NCBI GenBank assembly: GCA_026686845.1
Contig: JAIVEN010000012.1
Coordinates: 2,482,501-2,546,500, forward strand
Length of the DNA stretch: 64,000 nucleotides
Direction of reading: 5' to 3'
Origin: Adenanthera pavonina
Taxonomy: Eukaryota; Streptophyta; Magnoliopsida; Fabales; Fabaceae
Position 1 is the stretch's first letter. Every line of letters starts with the position of its first letter. Under the pieces are notes generated by a model. The model made no database searches. It had not been told where the DNA came from and was given only the letters and a program-made list of their open reading frames with translations. Both the position numbers and the translations under genes were made by a program. This document shows positions 44,159-55,035 of this stretch, in pieces.

Positions 44159-46906
44159 ATTAGTTAGGCTGACTTCCCAAGAGGGAGGCTGAATTGGGAA
44201 GATTAAAAATTTTCTGCACAAAGTGAAACAGGTGAAGAAAGCAAGGTATAATGAAAGCAACGTAAAAGCAGAGCAAACTGAAAAAGTAATGATAGGGAGA
44301 AGAACACTTAGAAATTTATCCTGGTTCGGTCTATCCACTTGACCTACGTCCAGTCCCCAAGACACCTCTTGAGATTTTTCACTATACTGCAAGAATTCAA
44401 TGGGCTTCTTGCAAATGCCACAGTACATAGCTTGTGCTCTATTTTCTAGAGCTTTCTCAATCTCTCTAAGCACTTCCTCAATGTGCTTCCCAATCCCCTT
44501 GTGATTTCCCCTCACAAGTAAATCTATCTTCCAGATGAAGATTAGATTGTTTACAAAGATATAACTCTCTTGAATAGAGTAAATATGAAGGTTAAAGTAT
44601 AGATATTGAAGTTGAAAGGGTAAAAGCTTTTTGAGAAGAAGATTTGGCAGAGTTTCAGTATATACAAGTTTGATTCGTTACCCACAACTTCAAATGATGT
44701 TATATTTATAGATTTAGGTCTCAAATGTCCGTTAGAGACAAAATCTATCCGTTAACCAACCGTATTTAATGCTTCTGACATACTGAAATTCGAATTTTGG
44801 TTGATCAACAGACGAATTTCAAAGGAACCAAAGGTTAAAGCTTCCAATGTTGACATACTGAAGTTCGTCTGTTCATGAAGTGAAATTCGAATTTTGAAAC
44901 TTAGAAAATATTTCCATGTTGTGACATATGAATTTCCAAGAAGAAAGTTTTTATGTTAAGTGTGAACAGTGTTTTTAATTTTCTACAGTGCCCTCGAAAT
45001 TTGAATTTTGGAGTCCCAAAATTTGTCTGTCCGTAGTACGTTCAAGAGACATAGTAGTTCACTTTCTTTGAAATTCGAATTTTGAAAGAGTGAAGTTCGT
45101 CTGTCAGAGAGTCCTCTCTTTAGACTTGCTTCAACATTCAAAGTTTCAAAACTTTGTTATTCGTATGTCAACATGTCATTGCTACAGACTCACAATCTTA
45201 GCTTCTGAAATTCGAATGTCCATGTTCAAAGTTCGTCTGTCAGTGAGCAATTTTGAAACTCAGAATAATCTTGATTTCAGATGAACTTTAACATTGTTTC
45301 AGACGAATTTCTTCAATTTTCATAAATTTCATTTTGTCTGAAATTCGAGTGTTCAAAGCTCAAAGTTCGTCTATTGCTCAATAGCATCTTTCAGTCTTTT
45401 ATGAAAATTCGAATTTTGAAAAATCAAAATTCATCTGTCAGAGGAACATCTCTTCAGACTTATTTAGTTTTAACTCGAAATTCGAATTTCCAAAGCCAAA
45501 GTTCGAATTTCCAACGTGACAGTTCAATGCAATATTGTCAAACTTCGTCTGTTAGTGGGTATTTTTCAAATATTTCAAAATCTAACATAAAATCAAGGTT
45601 TTAAAATGTTTTTCCACCAAATCAAAGTCTTTTACCCATGACAAAAGATCCTACAACTATCCTAGCAATGATTACTCAGATTTTCTTCACTTGAGACACT
45701 TTGAGCTCCTTTGATATCTTCAATCCAAGCTCTTCAATGTTGGTTTGGAATCATCAAAACTTCTTGATTCAACACAAATGATGTTATATTTATAGATTTA
45801 GGTCTCAGATATCCGTTAGAGACGAAATCTATCTGTTGGAAAAGTTATCCAATGGTTACTCTAAAAAACTATCCATTAACCAACCGCATTTAATGCTTCT
45901 GACATACTGAAATTCGAATCTCGGTTGATCAACAGACGAATTTTGAAGAAACCGATGGTTAACAGCTTCAACATTGAAATCCCGAAGTTCGTCTATCATG
46001 AAGTGAAATTCGAATTTTGATATTTGAAAAATGTTTCTGTGTTGTGACATACGAATTTTCAAGTGTAAAGTTTTTCTGTTGAGTGTGAACAGTACTTTCA
46101 ATTTGCTACAGTGCATTCAAAATTCGAATTTTGAAACCCCAAAATTCATCTGTCCGTAGCTGGTTTACAAGGCTCAGTAGTTCATATAGTTCAAAATTTG
46201 AATTTTCAAATATCAAAGTTCGTCTGTCAGAAAGACCTCTTTTCAGACTAAATATCAAAATTCGAATTTATAAATACTGTCATTCGTATGTCAACATATC
46301 ACTGCAACAGACTCAAAGGCTTAGTTTCTGAAATTCAAATTTTCATGTTCAAAGTTCGTCTGTCAGTGGGCAATTTTGACATTAAATCCAGACTTGGTTT
46401 CAGATGAACTTTGACATAATTTCAGACGAATTTCTATAATTTTCATAAGTTTCATTTTGTCTGAAATTCGAATTTTCAAAACCCAAAGTTCGTCTGTTGC
46501 TTAAAGTTCCCTTCAGACACTTATCAAAATTCGAATTTCATCAAGTCAAAGTTCATCTGTCAGAGAGGCATCTCTTCAGACTTGTTCAATTTCAGTACGA
46601 AATTCGAATTTCCAAAGCCAAAGTTCGAACTTTCACTATGACAGATTGGTATTAACCTTTTAAACTTCGTCTGTTGGTGGGTGTTTTTCAAATATTCCAT
46701 GATTTAACATAGAATCAAGATTTTAAAACTTCCTTCCACCAAATCAAAGCCTTTTACTCAAAATAAAACAAAACTAAACATTCTACAACAACCGTTACAC
46801 AGATTTCTCCATGATTTCTTCACTTGAACTCTTTGAGCACCTTTGATATCTTTATTCCAAGCTCTTGAGAGTTGATTTGGAATCATCAAAACTTCTTGAT
46901 TCAACA
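44159..46906 (-). repeat. Sirevirus 5' LTR with tandem U3 duplication
   Basis: Two direct units of about 1.1 kb lie in tandem (46906-45775 and 45774 to about 44690). Each begins with TGTTGAATCAAGAAG and ends with a CTATAAATATAAC TATA box. Only the second continues into R and U5, which contains CCTGGTTCGG and CTACGTCCAGTCCCC stretches. So the order is U3-U3-R-U5. Each unit is packed with AATTCGAATT palindromes and GTTCGTCTGT motifs. Confidence 0.8.
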
Positions 46907-47742
46907 GTTTTCATGCTTAATGTGATGATGTGATGGAATGTTTGGTGTTAACTACTGAGATTCTTTGAATCTCACCCTCCCAAATATTAACCATGAATAG
47001 GTAGCAACAATGGCAAAACCACCAAGGAAGAGAAAGGAAAGTTCGAACTTGATAATTCTAGCAATGGCCATGAGCTTTGACCTTTTGTGTAATTTTGTAA
47101 ATGTGATGTTAAGTATGTTTCTTCAAGTTTTTATAATGCCTTAGGTCTTAGCTAAAGTATTGTATAGCATGGAAATGATGTATGGCCATGTAAATATTTT
47201 ATGGCTTTTGTGTGGCAAAGTAGTAAGATATAAATGGTCATTTTGACCTATGTAGAGTAAACATGCCACTATTTATACTTTTGATGTATAAAGTATGAAT
47301 GATGTATATGGTTTAAAAGTAGACATGAAGAGCTCTCCAATGGTCTAAAGAACACTTAGATTGGATATGTGTGCAATATTTGGCTGATTTTTATATAATC
47401 CCAATTAAAATGATTATTTTTGCAGTTTTCGTATCAATTATAAAAATTCACAGAGTTTGCTATACAGATCAGTACTATCATTGCTTTGACTCATATTTTT
47501 TCCATGTAGACAAAGTTATAAGCTATCTCTAGAAACTTGAATCACATATATACGATTTTTATTGATTTAGTTATGATTTTCTAAAGTTTAATAAGAATAA
47601 ATAAATTTAATTAAATGAATAGTGCCCAAAGTTGAGAAAAATTTATTATGACTTTTATTGTAATTCAAGATCCTACTATGATATAAATGGACTTTAGAAT
47701 AATTAAATACATGGAAAATGGGCCCATAAGAGAGGTGTTACA
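46907..47742 (+). mobile_element. 3' half of LTR A5 (family A)
   Basis: It ends GAGAGGTGTTACA at 47742 and runs back through the stem-loop (46954-46978), a CATGAATAG/G acceptor (AG at 46999-47000) and the ATGGCAAAACC start (47010). Its front half is missing beyond 46907, where the Sirevirus LTR begins. It lies in the gag frame of G2, with CCATT next to its end. Confidence 0.75.
47010..47144 (+). CDS. Small ORF in LTR A5
   Basis: 44 codons starting MAKPPRKRKESS, nine bases after the acceptor-like AG, then a mostly hydrophobic stretch. It is the counterpart of the ORF at 163-14. The nuclear-signal-like basic start is the part most shared between copies. It is not a recognised family and may not be translated. 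Confidence 0.25.
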   Translation: MAKPPRKRKESSNLIILAMAMSFDLLCNFVNVMLSMFLQVFIMP

Positions 47743-48629
47743 CCATTCACCTTCATTCTTCCCATAGCTCCATTTGATGTCGAATCCAACATATTCAATG
47801 ACTCATCTATAAGCCCATTCCAAAAAGCCTCAAGTAGAACCCATTTTTTTCTATGCATGACTAGGACATTGCTTCAAAATATCTTTAAAACATTCCCAAT
47901 CTTCATGAAAGAGTTTCCTTGGTTCTTGCTCAAAGGTTAGAAGTTGACCTCTAAGAGAAGCTCTATGACCATGAGGAAAGAATCTTGCCTTGAACCTTCT
48001 CACTAATTCATCCCAAATGTCAATAGATTATGGGTGTTCAACCAACCTGATAGCCTGGTAGGTCTGATCCTACCCTACATATCAGGTTGGTCTCGAAGAT
48101 CAGGTCAAGTTGGACACTGAGTTAAGATTAAACCTGGTCTCGCCTGGTTTCGGTATATATATAATTATATATATATTTAAAAATTTATAAATATTAATTT
48201 CATATGCTATTTTTCTTGATACATCATATATAATAAATTGTCTACATCATTATTGTGAATATTTTTTTTTAAATCCAATCTTTTAATTTTATTTAAAACT
48301 TTAAATTAATTTCTTAATATTGTTTAAAAATAATATATGATTATCAAGTATTTATTATTTTAATAAATGTTATTTTTATTATAATATTATTTTTAAGGAA
48401 ATATATTTTGAATGAATACAATTATAGTTTTGTTAATAAATAAAATTAATTTATTTTTTATTTTTAAATACCTTTTAAGGCTGAACCAACCTCAGTCTCA
48501 TATACCAGGTTGGCCCGATCCCACTTGATTTCACAAAGACTGAGTGTCAGGTTGATTATCAACCCAGTCTTACATGGTCTTGCACCCCTACTATAGATTG
48601 CTCAAGAAGAGAATTAAGTCATGCCTTAT
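47743..48629 (-). pseudogene. G2 gag N-terminal part, split by a MITE
   Basis: On the minus strand, about 48628-48592 gives KA.LNSLLEQS (with a stop where Trp is expected), interrupted by the MITE. Then from 48029 come IDIWDELVRRFKARFFP, LRGQLLTFEQEPRKLFHEDW and FKDILKQCPSHA, followed by frame breaks and SNGAMGRMK. This matches the retrotransposon-gag domain of Athila/Tat-type elements. Further gag upstream was displaced by the LTR start at 48629. Confidence 0.78.
48030..48591. mobile_element. hAT-type MITE inside G2 gag
   Basis: 562 bases, with ends TGGGTGTTCAA and (inverse) TAGGGGTGCAA as imperfect terminal inverted repeats. It is flanked by AATAGATT (48022-48029) and TATAGATT (48592-48599), seven of eight bases alike, the eight-base duplication of hAT elements. 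The middle is very AT-rich and has no gene. Confidence 0.7.
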
Positions 48630-50200
48630 GTAGTATCCTATAATTTATAAATATAAAGAAAATTATCTATTTAGTCAAGAAAATATTTACACAATGCTGA
48701 CCTCACATGCTTACAGAACTAAAATTAATTTGTTAACCTTTTATGAAAAATTAAAAACTAATTATACATGAGAAAAATTGTATAATTTCTTAATCTATAT
48801 TAAAATTTTGTTGTGTTATAGTTTTTGCTCTAGGCTTACAAATTATAGAAAACATGTTAAAAACGCCTTACTCAATTGCAGATTATAAAGAAACAAAAGA
48901 CACGAGATTTTTTTCTATAACTTGAAACTTGTTAAAAATTGAAATCCATTACACTATTCCATTAGATAAAATATTTGCTTGAAGAAGAAAAAGAAGGGAA
49001 AATCACTCTTAAATCCCAAAACATGAGAATATTTACTTGAAGGTCCCAACACCAAAAAAATATTACACCCAAGTCCAATGGTCAAAATTAGTATAAAATC
49101 TCGGAAAACAAGTATAAAATCATGAAAGATGAGTATAAAAAACTTCAATATTGAGTCTAAAATTATGCTCGAATTTTTTATACTCATGCTTCACGATTTT
49201 ATACACAATATTAAAGTTTTTTATACTCATTTTTTGGGACATGGAACTTGAGTGTAATATTTTTTAGTGTTGAGGCCTTCAAGTAAATATTTTCATATTT
49301 TGAGATTTTTTAGTGATTTTACCAAAAAAGAAAGGCCGGAAGAGAATAATTATTTCAACATTAAATAAATCTATGGCCTAATGATTATGAGTAATTAACT
49401 AAATAAATAAATAAGTTAATAAATTTGATAATAATAAAGTTGATTAGTTAATAATATTGATATAAAGTCGAACTTGAAAATTTAGGATTATTAATGAAGT
49501 ATATAAGTTTGACTACTCAAAACATTATGTTAATTTCACCCTTTTTCTTCATTACGTTCTTATATGTTTATTAAGTACATTCTTATCCATTCATTAATTA
49601 TGCTCTTATCGATTTATTAATTACCTTCTCATCCCTATATTAATTATGTTCCTATCCTTTCATTAATTATGTTCTTATCACTTCGTTCATTACATTCATA
49701 TCCCTTAATTAATTGGATTCGCATTTCTTCGTTAATACGTTCTTATCTCTTCATTAATTGCATTCATATCCTTTCTTAGACGCCTATATATAGGCCGTAG
49801 ATTCTTTGTTTTTGATAAAGGGAGAGTAAAGATGAGAAGTCGAAGAGAGAGGGGGGGGGAGAGAGAGAGAGACAATCTTGATTTCACCTTGTAAGTCACG
49901 TATTTGAATCAACATCACTTGATAAGAGAACCAGATATAGAGAGAGAAGGAAGGAAGAGGTTGTGAAAGAAAGAAAAAAGGAAGGAAGAATAAAAAAGGA
50001 AGAAAAGAAAAACTTGAGAGAGAAATTCTAATCATCCAATAGAATACTCAAACAGAGGTAAGACTCTTGTCTTACTGAGTTTTAAAATTTTCTTAGTTGT
50101 AATTGTTTTCTTCCATTTTGGTTTTAAATTTATTTTAAGGATCCACTCTAAGAGATGCCTAGTGGCCCTTATCATGAGGGTATCAGTTTGACAATTAAGT
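48629..50200 (+). mobile_element. LTR E, start only
   Basis: TGTAGTATCCTATAATTT at 48629 resembles the family-A start and cuts off G2 gag. A TATA box (GCCTATATATAGGCC) lies at about 49783-49797, then a GA-rich leader (49820-50010) and a GAG/GTAAGA donor at 50058, the same plan as LTR D. I could not find its 3' end or duplication, so the right boundary is a guess. Confidence 0.45.
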
Positions 50201-52313
50201 GGAACTACTATAGGATAGTGATTTGTCTTAGGTCATATTTACAAAGGAGGAACGGGTAGAAGCAATTAAGAAAGTTTAAGAAATGTTTATCTAAAAATAT
50301 AATAAATTCTACACTAGATGCAAAACAAGTTTTGGGAGGTGGTTTGTTTGAATTTTATCAAAATGCAAGAAAAATGAATTAAACTAAAAGAATAGCCATG
50401 CCATATTAATGACAAGAATTTAGAACTTATAAGGTAGGAAAGATGAGTCTAAATGCAATGTAGTGAATTGTGGTGCTCTCTAATTTTACTAGGGAAGTTA
50501 CCAATCATAAGACTCTAAATGATTTTATAAAGGAAAATTGAATAGATGTTGGTTTAACATTGTGTAACTATTGAGTCCAATCATAATCCTTCATGTTTAG
50601 TGTAAGATTTGGTCATTTAATTATATCAATTCCACCCAAACATTTGATCAAACACTTAAAAGACATGTCACAATATTGAACCTTGGATTGATTAATTGGA
50701 CTGCAATTGAATCCCTAATTAATTGGACTGTAATTGAATCCCTTGTCATACTTTAATTATTACAGCCCCAAAATCATTAACAACCAATCATACAACTCAT
50801 CTAAATCAACAATTTAGTCATTCTGAATCATTTACCATTCATTCAAGATTACCAAACTATAGCTAAAGATAACAATATGATAAGCTGAAAAATTGTGTAT
50901 GAAATTAACATAAAGACACCAATCCAATTATACCAAATGAATACCCTCAAATGAAATTGATCAAATTCAGTCCAATATTCAACAACAATATCAATTTCAA
51001 GCTAATTGGCTAAGAGGGAAGGAGGCCAACAAGTCTTTGGGCATGATCAATTACATGGTTTTATATGTAACAATTTAAGTCCTTTGTTAGCCAATTAGCT
51101 TGCCAACACGTCCATGCCCAAAGACTTACCAAAAAAATGTTACATAAAATAATCAAGATGTGACATATAAAACCATGTAACATAAATGATATAAAACTTT
51201 GCTCTAAAATTATAAAATCAATTCAAGCATGATTTGGGCATGTATAATCACAAAATTTATCACTAAAATAAAGGAGAAAACACTCTCTAAATGATGTAAA
51301 AGAAAGCACTAAAAGTCCCTAAGAAAATAACTAGAAAATAGATTTCCCAAGAAAGTTGACTAAAATGTCCTTCTTTGACCAAACTTTGATTAGCTCTAGC
51401 ATGAAAACACTAATCCCTATAGTCAAGCTTGGTAACTCAAATTAATCATAATTAAGTACTCTAGATGATTATTAGGTGATTAATCCAAGAATTATTAAGG
51501 ATAATTAAATGTAATGTCAAGTGGGAGTATAACTAGGGGTATTTTGGGAAAGTGAATAATAAGTGAATAGTACATGAACATGGGTCCAACATGGATTAAA
51601 ATTTAATCACATGGGATGATTCATGACATTAAATGAATGAAGGAATGAAAACTCCCAGGAAAATCTCACCTGAAATCACATAAAAAACTTTAATTTAATC
51701 ACCTGGAAAAGCCAGAACAAGCACTTAACTTGCTAATCATGTGAAAAAATGCATCAATGGAAAGAATTAACAACCAAATCTATGGAATATAATAAAATGT
51801 CACAAATTAAGCTTAGAATTAAGGATTTAATACATTTTTCACAGAGTGCACAAAGCTGGCTAAAACACAAATATGCAATAAAACAAACAAAATAGCCTAA
51901 TAAATGTGATAAAAACTCTAGATTTATGGGATAAAAATAAGGTAAAATATGGTCACATCAATGTCCTCGATACATGACTGGTTGCAGTTAATGTTATGAT
52001 AAGGTTTAGATATATCCGACAATTGTTTTATAAAATCTATCTACTTTAACCATGAGGCTATTGCAAAAACTTAGACTTGTGTTTGGTGGTATCGAACACG
52101 TGCACATAGTCTATTGAAAAATTTTGTTTTGAAAACATTAGTTAAAGGGATGAACTACTAGATTGCCCAAACTAACTTTTATTGATTTTTGTGTATGCTT
52201 ATCTTGAATACATATATATTTTGGGTAGAGTTCAGTATAGATAAGAGTAAGAAAATTGTTTTTTGCACACAAGGCGGCTAGACCATTATTTGCTATAATG
52301 TGTCTAGATGTCT
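50201..52313. other. Unassigned AT-rich region
   Basis: No coding region, RNA gene or element ends were recognised. It has no matches by eye to the other families in the window. It contains the three-part crossing inverted repeat at 50999-51180. It may be the rest of LTR E or its internal region. Confidence 0.4.
50999..51180. repeat. Three inverted-repeat pairs in crossing order
   Basis: Pair one: AAGCTAATTGGCTAA 50999-51013 with its reverse complement at 51087-51101. Pair two: AAGTCTTTGGGCATG 51031-51045 with 51113-51127. Pair three: 18 bases at 51051-51068 with 51163-51180. All three are perfect. The order is A B C then A' B' C', not the C' B' A' of a simple hairpin. Confidence 0.85.
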
Positions 52314-54455
52314 TGTAACATTCCAAATTGTTTAAAGAATGCCAAGGTGTGTATAAAGATATGGGAAATGTGGCATCGAATGCAGGAAAAGAAGGAGAAG
52401 GAAGTGAGATGGTAATATTACATGCTCGGTCCTTACATAGAATTAATTTCTTATGTGGTCCTTGAAAGGGATTGTGTTTGGTTTTTAATTGGAATTAAGT
52501 TTTCATAAGGTCCTTAGTAAGAATTAATTCTAAAACTGAGCTGAAAAATATACAATAGACCTGTTCAATGGAAGCTCATGTTGAGCTAAGTGTGAAAGTA
52601 TAAATATTATGCAGCTGGGAGATCAAGGTTGAAAGATAGACTATTTTGAAAGTATAACATTAATAGTAAAAAAGAGTAACTAAAAAATTGTTCTTTGGAG
52701 GAAATTATGAGAAAGTACTCAAAAGAATTAGTATTAATATTTTTGACTCGACTCAAGGGCAAAAATTCATTTCCCCAGGTTGGAAAGTAAAATGTGAAAA
52801 TTACATTTTAGCACCAATAAAAAAGAATTATATGCAATTTAGTCCTTAAAAGAAGAATTTAGTGTAATTTGGTCCTTGGAAAAAAATATGAAAAAGGGTT
52901 TGAAAGAATTAAAAATTATACTTTTGCCCCGGGTCAAGGGCAAATTTAAAATTTTTTAAATTTCTAGCAAAATGAAGCTCTTGATAAACCGGACTCAATG
53001 GAATGCTACTCATAGGCTAATAGAGTCCGTATGAATTTATAACTAGAATTAGAAGTGAAGGGTGATTATTATGCCGAAAAAGAAGTTGTAGGCCCCACAA
53101 AATACAGTATGAAGACATAATTAGTGTGTGGATCCCACCCAAATATATTTTGGGACACGAAAATGATTTAAGTCTGAAATTAAATTTAGAATAATTATAT
53201 ACCAATTAAGTGACAATTATGGCAATAGTAATTAATCGATATGGGTAAAATTTATTAGTAAAGGTTATTTTGCACGAATAAAAATTATGGAGCAATTTTT
53301 GAACAATAATGCCCTTAAATGGTGGGTTTGCTGTTGCTTGGGACAAGAATGAAAATTATTTAATTGATTTTTGAGTATATTTCATTACAATAACTTGGCT
53401 AATTAGGGTTAATTAAAGAAATCCATGATTAAGTGGTTGTTTAAGTGAGATAATCCCATTCTCTCCTCTCATTCCATATGTGACCTATAACACCCTACCT
53501 CCTGATACCTCCAGACTTAACCAAAAATTTCAAAATTCAACCAAACACAACCCCAACAACTCAAAACAACTCTCCAAGACTTCAAACAGCGCAAAATGAA
53601 CCCCAAAAACACCAAAAAATGGGTTGGGGCCGCGGCCGCTACGACACCGCCGTGGCTCTGGCCTCCCCTATTTCTCCATCACTTCTGGCTTCACTGGTGC
53701 CATGGCCTGTACTCGGGAGCTGCGGCGCCCCGTGCTGATAAACTTTCATATTCTGGGGTAAACTTTCGACGTGCATAACTTTATGCTTCGACCTCCGATT
53801 GACTTGATCTCAACTCCTACAAGTCAATCTAGTCCCCGCCTAGCCATAGACACCACTTTCACCTCAATCCAACTTTGTATGGAGATTCTGAACCCTTGAC
53901 ACCATTTTGGCCACTTATTGACAAAAACTCACTACTAACCACCTCCAATTGCCCAAAGGCAACTAGTCGCTCAAAGATCATCCATACAGGTCTAAAACCC
54001 CAAAACCAACTTGTTCAAAGAGGTTTCACCTCAAAAGAACCACTCCTCTGAGATTTGACTTCTTGGAACCCCAACTTGACAAAATGTGCTACAGGCCCTA
54101 AAACGCACCAACTAGGCCCAAATCCACTCTGGGCTCACTAAACCACCATACTAACCTTCCCACATCCAAAACCATGAAACACTGCAATACAACATAACCA
54201 ATTCCACATACATAACTATATACACATCCATCCATACAATCCAAATCCATATCATACATTCATTACAAAACCTTCTATCCTACTTGGTACAAGATACATA
54301 TCCAATATACAAATATTACATAGGCTACATAGACCTAGTATTCACACATCCGCTGCTACTCCTTCGACTTCTCAGGACTAGTGCCAGAATTGTTAGCTGA
54401 AAGGTTAGTTCATGGGAGAGGGGTGTGAGACAAAGTCTCAGTAACCGGGGACAAC

Positions 54456-54456
<1 letters not shown>

Positions 54457-54487
<31 letters not shown>

Positions 54488-54492
54488 CATAT
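54457..54492. repeat. CA and TA microsatellite in B2
   Basis: A run of about twelve CA units followed by a short TATA run. Confidence 0.9.
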
Positions 54493-54834
54493 ATCTCACA
54501 CAATTCATGAATACAATGTGAAATGAATAATATGCATGTCTCCCTCGCACACAGCTAGAACTACGGGCTATTGTCATAACAGGACATTTCATATAAGTAA
54601 CTCCCTTCCAACAGTCGTTGAAGACCGATTTCGAGAAATTACCAAGCTCACCTTACACTAATGTAACCTGGCTAAAGGTTACACTAGTGCTCAGACTATG
54701 GCTCACCTTCCCTTAGACCACCTCGAATTGGTGGTGATTTAGAGAAGGTCAAGTCCATTGCCGCTGGCTCCCCTGGTCATAGCAGAGGATTTAGCAATAG
54801 GGATCCCAACCTTATCCTCCCTAATTGTATCTCA

Positions 54835-55035
54835 TATCATCATGTATCATATCATCATCACCACCTAATCCACCATATATCACAATCTCACAATGTCATA
54901 TGGTGATGCTCATGTATCATCATATAATCATCATCATCATCATATCACAATGTCATGTATGCATCATGTCGTGTCATGTCAATATCATCATCATAATCAT
55001 CATCGTAATCATCATAGTCATCAAAATCATCGTCT
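54835..55035. repeat. ATC-rich trinucleotide tract in B2
   Basis: Repeated ATC/CAT triplets with interruptions. B1 has a shorter GAT-rich counterpart near 10270-10300. Confidence 0.85.

Larger units (their letters stand above)
42401..46906 (-). mobile_element. Truncated Sirevirus: 5' LTR plus gag
   Basis: The minus-strand element starts at 46906 (TGTTGAATC), has an LTR to about 44159, a primer site and gag down to about 42480. Pol, the env-like ORF and the 3' LTR are absent, and G2 gag resumes directly at about 42400. It inserted into LTR A5, whose other half is also missing, so one deletion probably removed the rest of both. No target duplication can be tested. Confidence 0.75.

Noticed and set aside
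44009..44515. 168-codon minus-strand open frame across the Sirevirus LTR and gag start
   Set aside because: It spans the LTR end and primer-binding site in a different frame from gag; a shadow.
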